Origin: Pseudomonadota bacterium | GTDB lineage: Bacteria > Pseudomonadota > Gammaproteobacteria > Acidiferrobacterales > Acidiferrobacteraceae | Direction of reading: 5' to 3' | Length of the DNA stretch: 64,000 nucleotides | NCBI GenBank assembly: GCA_021794595.1 | Contig: JAJYQN010000047.1 | Span: 62,001-126,000, forward strand | Shown: positions 18,087-26,979 of the stretch, piece by piece | Numbering within the stretch: position 1 is the first letter of the stretch | How the letters are laid out: every line of letters begins with the position of its first letter | Position numbers and translations under genes: made by a program | The notes under the pieces: model-generated | The model's database searches: none | Told to the model about the DNA's origin: nothing | The model's input: only the letters and a program-made list of their open reading frames with translations

Positions 18087-18362
18087 AAGGATTGGAAAAT
18101 ACTGCCGATGCGCGTTTTTTAGCCGGCAATCACAACAGTTCTACTATTTCCCGTACAAGAAAAACCCGACCCAAGGGCGCATAGCGAGCCTAACGTTTTG
18201 TACCGTGGCATACTCGCGACTTGGCGAGACATAAAAACGAACCACCCCGCGTCATATATTTTTCGAGCTTCGTGCCTTAGGGCACCGTTTTGCGCAGAAT
18301 GGGCGAATTGAAGCAGGGGTGGGGCCTGACTGTCTCCTCTCGCGCGAGGGAATACCCTGTCT
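18087..18362. other. Spacer with no recognised gene
   Basis: About 275 bp between the IS remnant and the AlpA-like gene. A minus-strand ORF crosses it but has no recognisable family features, and no strong hairpin was seen. Confidence 0.4.
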
Positions 18363-18596
18363 ATGATGAAGCCAACGCTCGATGCTAAGCAGCGGGCGGA
18401 GGTGCTGCACCTCAAGGCCCATACGGTTACCGATTACGTGTTGGCCCATCCTGAATGGCTACCGCCCTTTGTGCGCCTCCCCTCGGGCAAGACCCTATGG
18501 CTCGAAGAGGACGTCCAGGCCTGGCTGGATGAGCGCCGCATCAAGGTCCTGCCGCCACAACAGAGTCCCACCGACTTTAGTCACAAATGGTGCTAA
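18363..18596 (+). CDS. AlpA-like/MerR-type helix-turn-helix DNA-binding protein
   Basis: A 77-residue protein with a winged-helix excisionase layout: AKQRAEVLHLKAHTVTDYVLAHPEWLPPFVRLPSG in outline, then a wing and LWLEEDVQAWLDERR. This WLPP-x-VRLPSGK-xLW-xEDVxxWL pattern is that of AlpA-type regulators and recombination directionality factors on islands. Start is ATG 18363 or the next ATG at 18366. A second truncated gene of the same type follows directly. Regulatory target is unknown; control of the vanished integrase is plausible. Confidence 0.72.
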   Translation: MMKPTLDAKQRAEVLHLKAHTVTDYVLAHPEWLPPFVRLPSGKTLWLEEDVQAWLDERRIKVLPPQQSPTDFSHKWC

Positions 18597-18657
18597 GCGG
18601 GCGAATCCGGAAGTGGCCAGACCGGTAGCGAAATCCAAATCGGGCCTAATGGTCGCT

Positions 18658-18714
18658 ATGGATAAACTACTGAGCATCGAAGACTTGGCCGAAATTCTAA
18701 GGCGCCCGTCCTGA
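18658..18714 (+). pseudogene. N-terminal stub of a second AlpA-like regulator
   Basis: The frame encodes MDKLLSIEDLAEILRRPS and then two stops (TGA, TAG). The first 18 residues are the standard opening of AlpA/excisionase proteins, so this is the start of a second gene truncated by deletion 62 bp after the first. Confidence 0.6.
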
Positions 18715-18784
18715 TAGGTGAGGCGGCCATCTGGGAGAAATACAAGGAGCCATAATTGCTTGCCCCGCGCTTCTTGGGCTGGCC

Positions 18785-19009
18785 TTACGCCCCCCTGGTT
18801 TTGGCGTCCAATCTGTCCAAGATGCGCAGCGCCGCCTCGACGTCGCCTTCCGCCGCGAGCAGGCGGAAGCGCCGCTCGACATCCCAGGCCGTCAGGGCCT
18901 GGGTCGCCCATTCCTCGAAAAGCTTGTTCATGCTCGTACCGCGGCTCTTTGCTAAGGCTTTCAGGCGCTCTGCCGTGTCATCGGGCATCCGTATGGTGAG
19001 TGTGCTCAT
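18785..19009 (-). CDS. Ribbon-helix-helix antitoxin partner of the PIN protein
   Basis: A 74-residue protein starting MSTLTIRMPDDTAERLKALAKSRGTSMNKLFEEWATQAL in outline, the Arc/CopG ribbon-helix-helix pattern of VapB-like antitoxins, followed by a C-terminal toxin-binding helix region. The ATG at 19009 overlaps the stop of the upstream PIN gene (ATGA). The order is toxin first, antitoxin second, as seen in COG1569-type PIN pairs. No lesion is visible. Confidence 0.8.
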   Translation of the reverse strand: MSTLTIRMPDDTAERLKALAKSRGTSMNKLFEEWATQALTAWDVERRFRLLAAEGDVEAALRILDRLDAKTRGA

Positions 19010-19425
19010 GGAAAGACCTCCAAACATTCCGCAGGCGTGACGATGCGCAAGCCCGGGAAGACCATCTCCCCGCTGCGCATGTCCCCAACGTTATGCGTGA
19101 CGACTGCGGCGGCATTTCCGGCCACCGCCAACTCGATGAGGTGATTATCGCCCTCATCCCGGAGATTCGGCCGCCATCCATAATAGACCGAAACCCACTG
19201 CCCTTGATGCGCCAGAGCGGCGGCGACGATACGGCGCTCCGCCTCCGTGGTCACGCATGTCCAGACGGGCCGCCCCAAAACATCCTCGTATTCCGACCAC
19301 AAGGCGTTGTCGAACAGCGGGGTATAACGACCGGCCAGGGCGCGCCGCAAGACTTCTCGGGAGGCGCCCCCCTCAGACCGCAATGCGGCCACAAAGACAT
19401 TGGTGTCCACCACCAGCCGAACCAT
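19006..19425 (-). CDS. PIN-domain toxin (VapC-like, COG1569 type)
   Basis: A PIN-fold Mg-dependent ribonuclease of 139 residues from ATG 19425 (MVRLVVDTNVFVAALRS). Acidic residues typical of the active site are visible: D in VVDTN, E in WSEYEDVL, D in LRDEGDNHLIELA, and D in THNVGDM. In-frame ATGs at 19437 and 19449 lie within or beyond a perfect palindrome (19433-19444), so the start is uncertain. Expected target is RNA; specificity unknown. Appears intact. Confidence 0.8.
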   Translation of the reverse strand: MVRLVVDTNVFVAALRSEGGASREVLRRALAGRYTPLFDNALWSEYEDVLGRPVWTCVTTEAERRIVAAALAHQGQWVSVYYGWRPNLRDEGDNHLIELAVAGNAAAVVTHNVGDMRSGEMVFPGLRIVTPAECLEVFP

Positions 19426-19432
19426 TTGTGAT

Positions 19433-19444
19433 AGCATATATGCT
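19433..19444. promoter_or_regulatory. Candidate operator of the PIN/RHH toxin-antitoxin pair
   Basis: AGCATATATGCT is a perfect 12-bp palindrome ending 8 bp upstream of the preferred toxin start at 19425. Ribbon-helix-helix antitoxins commonly bind such AT-rich palindromes at their own promoters. Confidence 0.55.
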
Positions 19445-19519
19445 TTCATTGCGGTCGGCAACGACGAGGCGCACCTCAGGCGCGGTATCGTTGCAGGCTA
19501 CGGCCTAGGGTAGGCCCCA

Positions 19520-19987
19520 TCAGTACGGTCGGCCATCCTTATGTGCCAGCTGCCAACCCCCATTGACGAATAGGGCTTTCAGGTCGTCGTAAGGGTACGA
19601 CGTCTCATCGCCTTCCGTACGGTCGCCGACTTCAAGATAGATGACCGGCTCGCGGGAACGATTGATGAGTTGATGTGCGACCCCATCACCTGCCTTGAAC
19701 CCCACGCAATCTCCGGGTTTCAGCACGCACTCCTCTTTATCCAGCACGAGAGTCGGGGTGCCTGCCAGGATGTAGACGAATTCGTCTTGTTTCGAATGGT
19801 GATGGAGAAGTGCGGAGAGGGCCCCGGGCGCAAGCTCGGTCAGATTGACACCGAAATTCGTGAGGCTGAAATAGTCACCGAGTCTTCGTTTCGTCCGCCC
19901 CGCGACGCGTGAGGCGAAAGGATGGGGGTAGACCGTCTTCTTATGGGGCGGCGGGATTTGGGCTGCGGGCACTGGTACTGATTTCAT
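19520..19987 (-). CDS. Cupin-domain protein
   Basis: A 155-residue single-domain cupin. Metal-binding motifs are recognisable: the first around LLHHHSKQDEFVYILAGTPTLV, with G(x)5HxH(x)3-4E-like spacing, and the second around LKPGDCVGFKAGDGVAHQLIN. The ATG at 19987 with GGAGGAG eight bases upstream is preferred over the open start at 20065. Relatives are annotated as cupins of unknown function or sugar-binding enzymes. It is the only metabolic-looking gene in this part of the island; nothing nearby indicates its substrate. Confidence 0.85.
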   Translation of the reverse strand: MKSVPVPAAQIPPPHKKTVYPHPFASRVAGRTKRRLGDYFSLTNFGVNLTELAPGALSALLHHHSKQDEFVYILAGTPTLVLDKEECVLKPGDCVGFKAGDGVAHQLINRSREPVIYLEVGDRTEGDETSYPYDDLKALFVNGGWQLAHKDGRPY

Positions 19988-20065
19988 GTCGTCTCCTCCG
20001 TACAGACCAAGCCGCTTTCTCTCTTCCGGCACGCACGCAGAGGCCTCCCGCTGGCCGCCCGTCAC

Positions 20066-20257
20066 TTAGAGCGCGTGGCGTGCTCCGGTGTTTGAGTTTA
20101 TGCGAGCGCCAGTTTGATGTCGAGGCCGAGTTTGTGGTGTCGTCGGTGAGGACCGCGTGCCGAATGTCGTGGCGCCATCGGTAAGACAAGATACCCGCCT
20201 ATGGCCGGCCAGGATGGCGCACGCCTCCTTGCCGGAGAGGACGCGCAGCCTACCCAA
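20066..20257 (-). pseudogene. hicA toxin, 3' truncated
   Basis: From TTG at 20257, overlapping the HicB stop, the frame reads GRLRVLSGKEACAILAGH, the exact opening of HicA ribonucleases. After about 20 residues similarity stops; the segment that should carry the catalytic histidine (usually within RGSH) is replaced by unrelated low-complexity sequence up to 20066. The toxin is therefore inactive. The foreign 3' sequence is unidentified. Confidence 0.7.
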
Positions 20258-20471
20258 TGGCGACATCCACCCGCGTGACGTAGACTTCCTCGTGGATGCG
20301 CTCCTGGATTTCCGCAGGCGAAGCCGACTCAAAGAAAAGCTCGAGCGTCTCGCGCAAATTGTCGCGCGCCTCTTCTATCGTGTCACCCTGGCTGGCGATA
20401 TCGAGTTCTGGACAAAACGAGGCGTAGCCGCGTGCCTCGCGCTCGATAATGGCGGTAAGTTGTGTCTGCAT
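20250..20471 (-). CDS. hicB: HicB-family antitoxin
   Basis: A 73-residue HicB-like antitoxin: MQTQLTAIIEREARGYASFCPELDIASQG in outline, then TIEEARDNLRETLELFFESA. The start at 20471 has GGAG nine bases upstream; the ATG at 20480 would sit directly on that GGAG. Its stop overlaps the hicA-like TTG, so antitoxin precedes toxin here. The partner toxin is truncated, so this antitoxin now stands alone. Confidence 0.82.
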   Translation of the reverse strand: MQTQLTAIIEREARGYASFCPELDIASQGDTIEEARDNLRETLELFFESASPAEIQERIHEEVYVTRVDVAIG

Positions 20472-20543
20472 GGTCACCATCTCCTGTGTTAACGGAGCTA
20501 GAGCGGGCTACTCAACATTACTGAGCGCTTATCATTAAAGGGC

Positions 20544-20563
20544 TAATGTTACGCGTAACATTA
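20544..20563. promoter_or_regulatory. 20-bp perfect palindrome upstream of hicB
   Basis: TAATGTTACGCGTAACATTA is an uninterrupted 20-bp palindrome 73 bp upstream of the hicB start. It lies at the broken edge of the IS110 fragment. It could be the hicBA operator or a recombination scar. Confidence 0.6.
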
Positions 20564-20818
20564 AGTCCGCACATAGGGCCTCCTGAATTGCGAAGCCATG
20601 AGTTTCACCGTGTGCCCAAGAGCCGTCAGTTGCCGGGCCCAATGGTGGGCGCTGCCACAGGCCTCCATGCCAATCAAGCAGGGCGGAAGGTTTCCGAAGA
20701 ACGTCAGCATTTGATGACGCTCGAGCTGTTTCTTCAGGACGGCCTTGCCGTGGGCATTAACGCCATGAACGGCAAAAACTGTTTTTACCAGATCAATCCC
20801 CATCGTTGTAATCTTCAT
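20561..20818 (-). pseudogene. IS110-family transposase, N-terminal fragment
   Basis: The first 80 or so residues of a DEDD transposase: TTMGIDLVKTVFAVHGVN, then FFGNLPPCLIGMEACGSAHHWAR and LGHTVKLMASQFRRPYV. The acidic residues D (MGIDL) and E (GMEAC) of the catalytic domain are present. Family members run beyond 300 residues; the rest, including the C-terminal serine domain, is absent because the sequence switches to the hicBA upstream region. Confidence 0.85.
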
Positions 20819-20949
20819 TGTCGTCCCCTCTCTTTTGCAGGGGTGTTCATACCCTTCACTTTGGCACTCTTGATGCCGTTTAGGGAGGGAGCGACCATTC
20901 CATTATTCGCCATTAAAAACACAGTCCCTCCTTCAGGCTCATCTCATGC

Positions 20950-21096
20950 GGGAAGAGGCGGTTTTCTTCTCCAAGTTCCTTGAGGCGCGCCACTTATAAA
21001 AGTTTGCACTGCTCATGCCGTGCTCACGATAGAGATCCGGGACCGGGCTATCGGCTTCGGCCTGTTTTAGGATCGAAAGGATCTGGCTGTCGGGTT
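20950..21096 (-). pseudogene. IS3-family OrfA remnant
   Basis: Translated on the minus strand, the region reads SQILSILKQAEADSPVPDLYREHGMSS, then NFYKWRA, the helix-turn-helix of IS3-type OrfA. In another frame it continues as RLKELGEENRLF, the leucine-zipper part, with the usual segment between missing. So it carries an internal deletion, has no start and no OrfB. Confidence 0.72.
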
Positions 21097-21349
21097 AGCG
21101 GTGTTTTAAATGAGGATCTCCTTGCCATTCACTATGAGGCCCCCTTTTTTTGGTCCACTGTTTTCGGGGGGGATTACCCCCACCGGCTCCCGAATTTTCC
21201 TGTCAAGAAGCGCCCATTTTGGCTGAGCGCTCGACTTTCTTCCCATAGCGTTATAGGTGACAATGCCTCTCCGATGCCGTCCGAGGCAGGCGAGGGCTCT
21301 TTGCGAGCGCTTTGCGCCCTGAAGCGGTGCAGACCAGAGCGAGACAGGA

Positions 21350-24127
21350 ATGGACCAAACCCCGCTAGGGGATGAGACCGGCGACCCAAAAGACGGCCGT
21401 GTCGTTCATCCCTTAAAGACCTTACTTCTCGAAGAGCAACTGCGCATTTTTTGTGAAGGCTTTACATGGCAGCTTCTTGCCAATATTGCGGTCGCGACGG
21501 CCTGCCTCGTCTTGTTTGCTCGACCCGTAGCTTTCAGCGTGCAAGAGCTTTGGTGGAGTGCGTTGGTCGCGAGCGCCGCCGCACGGTTTTTTCCGACCCC
21601 TCTCCTCTATCCGGTTTCGGGTCTCACAAGTCGCGCTCGTCACGCGCGGCTTGTTGCGTGGCAAGGGCTCGACGGATTGCTATGGGGTATTTTGATTTTC
21701 CTTATCCCCTACCCTCACGGCGCCACTAACCCCCCTTTCTTGGTCGCTATTATCGCTGGCCTGACGTCAGGGCCAATACCCTTTCTCAGTATGTTACCAG
21801 GCGCCTACGCGGCCTTTGCTATCCCTCCCGGCTTGGCGCTTGCGTGGCGTGAATATGCTCGCAACGCAGGGGGCAACGGCTTATCGATGGCCGTTGCCGT
21901 CCTCGGCTTGCAAGTCGTGGCTGTCATGATATCGCGCTTGAGCGCCCTCACGATTCGAGAGCGAATTTTACGCAACTTCCGCCTCCATGGCCTCGTTCGC
22001 CGTTCGAAGCGCCGCGAAGCGGCCGTGCGCGCGCTCCTCGAGGCCTCCCCGGATCTGATTGGATTGTTGGACGATAAAGGTAAATGGCAACTAGCTAATA
22101 AAGCCACGCTCGAGATCTTCGGTCTGATGCATGAGGACCTGGTACAGGTTGATCGCGACCGGCTCCTGAAGACGATCCAGGATCCCGATATCCGCAATAG
22201 CCTGGGCCACCTCATGGGCAGCCCCGGGCGGACCGTTGCTCGCGAAGAAATGCTTCTCCGGCAGTCCCACAAGGCGCCGCGCGTCCTGGACCTCTTGCGA
22301 TGCCAACTCCCCGTCGCGGTCGGCGGAGGCTCGCTTTTGATCGGACGGGACATCACGACGCAAAAACGTGAGACCCTGGCGCGCCAACTCAAAGATCATT
22401 TGACTGACGCGTCCCTTCGCGGCGAGAGTCCCGATAAGGCGCTAGGCGCAATCTTGTGTGCGATTGCAGACCATCTCGATTTATTATGGATTGCCATGCT
22501 CCGCGTCGATGAGGCGGGAATCCCTTTAACGATCGCCCAAGGGGGGCGTCTGCGCCTTGATACCCAAACCGCCATGTCTTTGGCCTTGGCTCCCCCGGAT
22601 CCTCCCCATCGCGTCGTCTACCCACTCACCCACAACGGGCTTCACTACGGCGTTATTGCCTACCGTCCCCTCATACCGGAAACCTTGTCAAGTGAAGCCA
22701 AAGAGTGGTTAGTCCGAATATCTTGGGACATCAGTTCGGTCTGTGAGCTGGATGCCGCGCAAGGTCGACTGCGGGCTCTCGCGCATTATGATGAACTAAC
22801 CGGCCTTCCCAACCGCGCGTTGTTTTTGCGGATCCTCCAAGGGATTGTCGAAGATGTGGCCGAGCATGACGCCCTACAAGCTCTCCTGTTTTTGGATCTC
22901 GACCGATTTAAGGATATCAACGACTCTTTTGGCCACGCAGCCGGTGACCGCCTCCTGATCGAGATCACGAGCCGATTGCGCCAAACCGCACGCAGTGGCG
23001 ACATAGTGGCCCGACTGAGTGGGGATGAATTCGCCATCATCCTCCGTCGTGCCGGGCACATGGACGATATCGAAAACGTCCTGGCACGGTTCCTCACGGC
23101 GACACGCGCGCCCATACGGATAGGCACAGACCAGGTCTCGACCCAGGCTAGCATCGGTATCACAGTGTTCCCTTTAGACGAGACCAGTCCTCAGAATCTT
23201 TTGCGCCATGCCGATCTGGCTATGTACGAGGCCAAACGCCAAGGGCGCAACCGGTGGTGTCTCTATGAGCCCTCCTTCGATACTGCCACTCGTGATCGCC
23301 AAGCGCTTCAGCAACGTCTTCGAGCGGCGCTGGCACAAGATCTCTTTGTCCTTCATTACCAACCTCAGATTGAGCTCGCGACCGGGCGCGTTGCAGGCGT
23401 CGAGGCCCTCCTGCGGTGGCGCGACCCAAACCAGCAACCCCAGTCCCCCGAGGTGTTCGTGCCGATTGCGGAGGAATCGGGCCTCATCGTTGCGCTGGGA
23501 GAATGGGTCTTGCGAGAGGCTTGTCGCCAACAAAAAACGTGGATGGAGCAAGGCCTAACGCTTCAGGTTGCTGTCAACCTATCGCCAAGTCAATTTCAGG
23601 ATCCCGATATCCATCACCGAGTGTGCGACGTTCTGCAGGCGAGCGGCACCGCTATGCACCATATTACCCTGGAAATCACGGAGCGCGCCGCTTTTGCGGA
23701 TCCGAGCCTGGCCCAACGTACCCTGAATGCGTGGCAGAAACGGGGTCTCCACTTCGCCATTGATGATTTTGGCACCGGCCAAGCGTCGCTCAGCTATCTA
23801 ACGGATCTCCCGGCTGCTCTGATCAAAATCGACAGAGGGTTTATTGCCCCTCTTCCAACCGACCCGCAACACCGCACTATTGTCGCAGGCGTTATCCAGA
23901 TGGCCCATCAACTCGGCCGGCGTGTATTGGCCGAGGGGGTAGAGACTCAGGCCCAATGGGATTGGCTCGTAGCGCAGGAGTGCGATCTCGCACAGGGTTT
24001 CGCGATCGCGCATCCCATGGTCGCGGAGGCCATTCCTCTGTGGCTCACCCAATGGCTTGACAGGCATTCCTTGAATACGGAAGAGGGGATTTTTGTGGTA
24101 GCCCACTCCCTCGCTAAGAGCGCCTAA
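21350..24127 (+). CDS. Membrane PAS-GAF-GGDEF-EAL cyclic-di-GMP protein
   Basis: A 925-residue sensor. Residues about 20-205 form five or six membrane spans; PAS about 222-335 (LLEASPDLIGLLD); GAF-like about 345-470; GGDEF about 475-640; EAL about 655-905. The cyclase motif is SGDEF, with first Gly replaced, and an I-site RSGD lies five residues before it. EAL residues look complete: EALLRW, NLSPSQF, EITER, DDFGTG, KIDRGF, AEGVET and QGFAI. Predicted to be mainly a c-di-GMP phosphodiesterase, with cyclase activity uncertain. The ATG at 21350 follows GACAGGA. It converges on a GGDEF gene within the same island, so both turnover activities travel together. Confidence 0.9.
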   Translation: MDQTPLGDETGDPKDGRVVHPLKTLLLEEQLRIFCEGFTWQLLANIAVATACLVLFARPVAFSVQELWWSALVASAAARFFPTPLLYPVSGLTSRARHARLVAWQGLDGLLWGILIFLIPYPHGATNPPFLVAIIAGLTSGPIPFLSMLPGAYAAFAIPPGLALAWREYARNAGGNGLSMAVAVLGLQVVAVMISRLSALTIRERILRNFRLHGLVRRSKRREAAVRALLEASPDLIGLLDDKGKWQLANKATLEIFGLMHEDLVQVDRDRLLKTIQDPDIRNSLGHLMGSPGRTVAREEMLLRQSHKAPRVLDLLRCQLPVAVGGGSLLIGRDITTQKRETLARQLKDHLTDASLRGESPDKALGAILCAIADHLDLLWIAMLRVDEAGIPLTIAQGGRLRLDTQTAMSLALAPPDPPHRVVYPLTHNGLHYGVIAYRPLIPETLSSEAKEWLVRISWDISSVCELDAAQGRLRALAHYDELTGLPNRALFLRILQGIVEDVAEHDALQALLFLDLDRFKDINDSFGHAAGDRLLIEITSRLRQTARSGDIVARLSGDEFAIILRRAGHMDDIENVLARFLTATRAPIRIGTDQVSTQASIGITVFPLDETSPQNLLRHADLAMYEAKRQGRNRWCLYEPSFDTATRDRQALQQRLRAALAQDLFVLHYQPQIELATGRVAGVEALLRWRDPNQQPQSPEVFVPIAEESGLIVALGEWVLREACRQQKTWMEQGLTLQVAVNLSPSQFQDPDIHHRVCDVLQASGTAMHHITLEITERAAFADPSLAQRTLNAWQKRGLHFAIDDFGTGQASLSYLTDLPAALIKIDRGFIAPLPTDPQHRTIVAGVIQMAHQLGRRVLAEGVETQAQWDWLVAQECDLAQGFAIAHPMVAEAIPLWLTQWLDRHSLNTEEGIFVVAHSLAKSA

Positions 24128-24268
24128 GGCCGGCCTTTCCGGGATGCGCCAGACTAAGCGCCTCGGGACGGCCCTTTCGCATGGCGAGACCTTGGATCGG
24201 CCACAATCCCGGCAGCTCTCTTCAATGTCCGGAATGCGCCCTGTCCGCGACGCTAGGGCAAGATCCGG

Positions 24269-25111
24269 CTATTTTGTAGGATCGCCTTCGCGAACGAACC
24301 GATACCCTTCTCCTTTGGCCTTCGCCTCATACATAGCTCGGTCGGCTTTTTTGAGCAGGATCTCGGCGCTTGTCCCGTCCCGCGGATAGATCGCGATACC
24401 AATGCTGAGTTTCACGGTGATCTGTCCTGTCTCGAATACGCAGGCTTGAGCGGTTCTTTCTATCATGAGATCGGCAATCCGTGACACGGCCGCCTCTTCG
24501 CTGATTTCCATCAGAAGACAAAGAAACTCGTCTCCCCCAATGCGACTGACCGTGTCTTCTTCCCGCGCGCACAGCTGAAGCGCCTGCCCGGCGCTCCTTA
24601 AGACCCGATCTCCAGTCTCGTGGCCATATGTGTCGTTTATCAGCTTAAATTTGTCAATATCTACAAACATGAGCGCTAAGGACCACGAGTGGCGTTCGGC
24701 TTGGGCCAAGGCATGGTCCAGTCTGTCATTAAATAACGTTCTATTAGCGAGCCCGGTCGCGGTATCGTGGTAAGCGAGGTAGCGGTTGTGTTTTTCTAAG
24801 GCCTCGCTATCACTCAACTGCTGCTCCAGGTTTTCTCGCTCGACTATCTCTTCGGCCAAGGTCGCGTTGACCATATGAAGCTCCTCGGCGCATTCCTGGA
24901 CCTTGTCTTCTATATGCTCGCTTTGTACTAAGGCCTTCCGAATTTCGCCCACGGGGGAATGTTCGAGAAGTTCTTCTTTCAGGATCAGATTGACAGAGGA
25001 AAGATCAAGCGCGCAATTCTCGACTTTCTCTTTCACTTTTTCACTTTGACTGAGGGCTTTTGCCAACGGTGGCCCGGAAATCGACTCGTGGTTGTCCGAT
25101 GACGTATCCAT
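24269..25111 (-). CDS. Diguanylate cyclase (GGDEF) with helical repeats
   Basis: A 280-residue cytoplasmic cyclase making c-di-GMP. The N-terminal half carries two related helical segments (SEKVKEKVENCALDL and SEHIEDKVQECAEEL, each followed by an SVN or MVN helix), probably a signalling coiled coil; the C-terminal half is a GGDEF domain with intact RIGGDEFL and I-site REED five residues upstream. The ATG at 25111, with AAGGA nearby, is preferred; the open frame upstream to 25246 reads non-family sequence. It is convergent to the EAL protein. Confidence 0.88.
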   Translation of the reverse strand: MDTSSDNHESISGPPLAKALSQSEKVKEKVENCALDLSSVNLILKEELLEHSPVGEIRKALVQSEHIEDKVQECAEELHMVNATLAEEIVERENLEQQLSDSEALEKHNRYLAYHDTATGLANRTLFNDRLDHALAQAERHSWSLALMFVDIDKFKLINDTYGHETGDRVLRSAGQALQLCAREEDTVSRIGGDEFLCLLMEISEEAAVSRIADLMIERTAQACVFETGQITVKLSIGIAIYPRDGTSAEILLKKADRAMYEAKAKGEGYRFVREGDPTK

Positions 25112-25424
25112 TCCAGATTCCTTTATCCTTGCGTCAGAGTAAACGCACGTAAACCCAATATGCAGATCGTAGCACGCTTGCACTTCGCAAGCAGGCGCAA
25201 GTAGTATTTCTGCCTCTATGTCGACTAATCCGCGCGAATAAGCCATAGCGATCGGCGTTCTTAATAGCGAAACGCAATATTGAACGCTGAGTCTGGCAAA
25301 ACAGTAGCAAAAGAGAGGATCTCGCGGTAATGGCCTCTACAGAGGCTGAAAATAATGGCGCCTATAGATATAAAAATATCGGGTCATCGTGAAAACGAGT
25401 GGGTAAAAGCTGCGCATTTTTCTA
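25112..25424. other. Upstream region of the GGDEF gene; no other gene seen
   Basis: About 310 bp of lower-GC sequence between the cyclase and the ISL3 fragment. It should hold the cyclase promoter; I recognise no clear hexamer pair or repeat. Confidence 0.35.
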
Positions 25425-25770
25425 TCAAATCGGCGGCAGCATCGAGGTCAGGATCTTCAGCCTGAGGTATTCCTCATCCCGCAATCCGTAGGCGCGGCGC
25501 TGGAGGACGCGGATCTTGTTGTTGAGTCCCTCGACGAAGCCGAGCGCCACCTTGTTTTCCGATTTGCAGTAAGCCGCGATGCCATCCCAGTGCCTTTCGA
25601 TCATAGCGGCGAAGTGCTCGTAGGGTTTGAGACGCTGCCATTTGAGCTGGGCGCGCCAGTTCTCGAAGAACTTGCGCGCCCACGCTTCGCGCTCGTAGTC
25701 CCAGAGCTGACCGAACGACTCCTTGAGTACGTACGCGGTGTTGAGTTGCCTGTTCGCTGCCAGCAGCCCC
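25425..25770 (-). pseudogene. ISL3-family transposase, C-terminal fragment
   Basis: The frame reads AANRQLNTAYVLKESFGQLWDY, WARKFFENWRAQLK, then GIAAYCKSENKVALGFVEGLNNKIRVLQRRAYGLRDEEYLRLKILT in outline, the conserved tail of ISL3 transposases ending at the stop at 25425. The 5' two thirds are missing; at about 25771 the sequence changes to another element. Confidence 0.88.
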
Positions 25771-25840
25771 CTGTGTCAACATACCTGTCGTATGGTTTTA
25801 ACGAAGACCCATCCTCAGGGGACGGTAAAAAGAGAGTCAC

Positions 25841-26248
25841 ATGGCCGCTTATCCGCAAGAAAGAAAAGAAGCTATCTGTCGTCGGCTGCTATCATCAGAA
25901 GGCGTATCCCTCGTTCAGTTAGCTCGGGACACCGGTATTGGGAGGAGTACACTCCACAATTGGCGTAAGGAGCTCCAAACCCTCCCAGGAGTTGTGATGT
26001 CAAAACCCCATAAGTCCCACTGTGCTTGCCAACGGAAGTCTGGTTGCCAGGCTGAACGATCCAAGCTGCGCACCGCCGAACGATTGGTGAACCCCCTGGC
26101 CCTTTTCTGTATCTTGAGTGGATGCATCTTTTGGTTGACGATGCTTAATCGCGCGACGGAATCGGCCAAGCCTTCGCTGGGGTTCACACCCCAAGAAATC
26201 GACATCCTCGCGCGCCTTGCGGCCGATCGACAACGCACCGCCATGTGA
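25841..26248 (+). pseudogene. Chimeric transposase ORF (HTH OrfA head fused to IS4 tail)
   Basis: This 135-codon ORF begins with an OrfA-like helix-turn-helix (YPQERKEAICRRLL, LARDTGIGRSTLHNWRKEL), with a family-like leader starting near 25772. At about codon 62 it joins in frame to the C-terminal part of an IS4-type transposase (SKLRTAERLVNPLALFCILSGCIFWLTMLNR). The two halves come from unrelated insertion sequences. No known protein has this architecture; it is most likely accidental, though the frame is open. Confidence 0.7.
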
Positions 26249-26415
26249 CGACCCCAACAATACAATCTTGCTTAAGGGAACTGGCGCGCCTTGGTGGCTA
26301 TCTCGACCGAGCCTGTGATCCTCCGCCGGGTAACATCGTCATCTGGCGCGGCATGTCCCGGCTATCGGATATCGCGATGGGCTTTAAGCTTGGCGCCACA
26401 ATTGTGGGTAATTGA
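26025..26415 (+). pseudogene. IS4-family transposase C-terminal remnant
   Basis: Beyond the chimeric ORF stop, another frame resumes the same transposase tail: ELARLGGYLDRACDPPPGNIVIWRGMSRL in outline, then DIAMGF and VGN with stop at 26413-26415. This is the standard end of the IS4 group, so a frameshift or small deletion near 26250 separates two pieces of one gene. Confidence 0.75.
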
Positions 26416-26552
26416 AAGGATTATGGAGCGGTTACGATCAAGCGTCCAGGCGGTATTTGTACCACGCGTTTATAGGTTGCCGCTCCCTGAGGCGAGGGCG
26501 GTTTAGGGGCTTATACGTTCCAACCTTGGGCCACCGGTCTCCCCGGTCGCGC

Positions 26553-26972
26553 TCAGGATTGCCATGGGTTAATGATGTGCAAACCGCAACCTTCAAAGTC
26601 ATCAGTGTTGCGTGTGGCCAGTGTGCCGCCTCTGGACTGTACGATGGCGGCGATTTGGGCATCGAACTGTGACATCGAACGGCCGTTTCGTTTTCGATCG
26701 GCCGCAATCTCTGCATACGCTCTGGCGGCACCCCCATCGAACGGCAGTATACGCTCGATAAAATCCTCTTCGAAAAGTGCGGTTACGGCCTCTTCCAACT
26801 GTTGACGACGCTGCCCGATGGGGAGCAGTTTAACGCCGTAGAGCATCTCCGCCTGCGTCACGGTTGTCGTGTATAGCGTGTCCAGGGACTGGCTCGCGGT
26901 CCACCGGACGACCGCAGGTTCGGGCGTGGCGCGTAGGAGTTCCGAGAGCACGTTTGTGTCCAGAACGATCAT
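26553..26972 (-). CDS. fitB: PIN-domain toxin FitB/VapC
   Basis: A 139-residue PIN ribonuclease starting MIVLDTNVLSELLR. Active-site acids are visible: D in LDTN, E in TQAEMLYGV, D in MSQFDAQIAAI, and D in RNTDDFEG. The start at 26972 lies 7 bp after the antitoxin stop; the open frame upstream overlaps that antitoxin. The LDTNVLSEL and GCGLHIINPW pattern is typical of the FitB-like branch. Intact by inspection. Confidence 0.9.
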   Translation of the reverse strand: MIVLDTNVLSELLRATPEPAVVRWTASQSLDTLYTTTVTQAEMLYGVKLLPIGQRRQQLEEAVTALFEEDFIERILPFDGGAARAYAEIAADRKRNGRSMSQFDAQIAAIVQSRGGTLATRNTDDFEGCGLHIINPWQS

Positions 26973-26979
26973 GGCGGTT

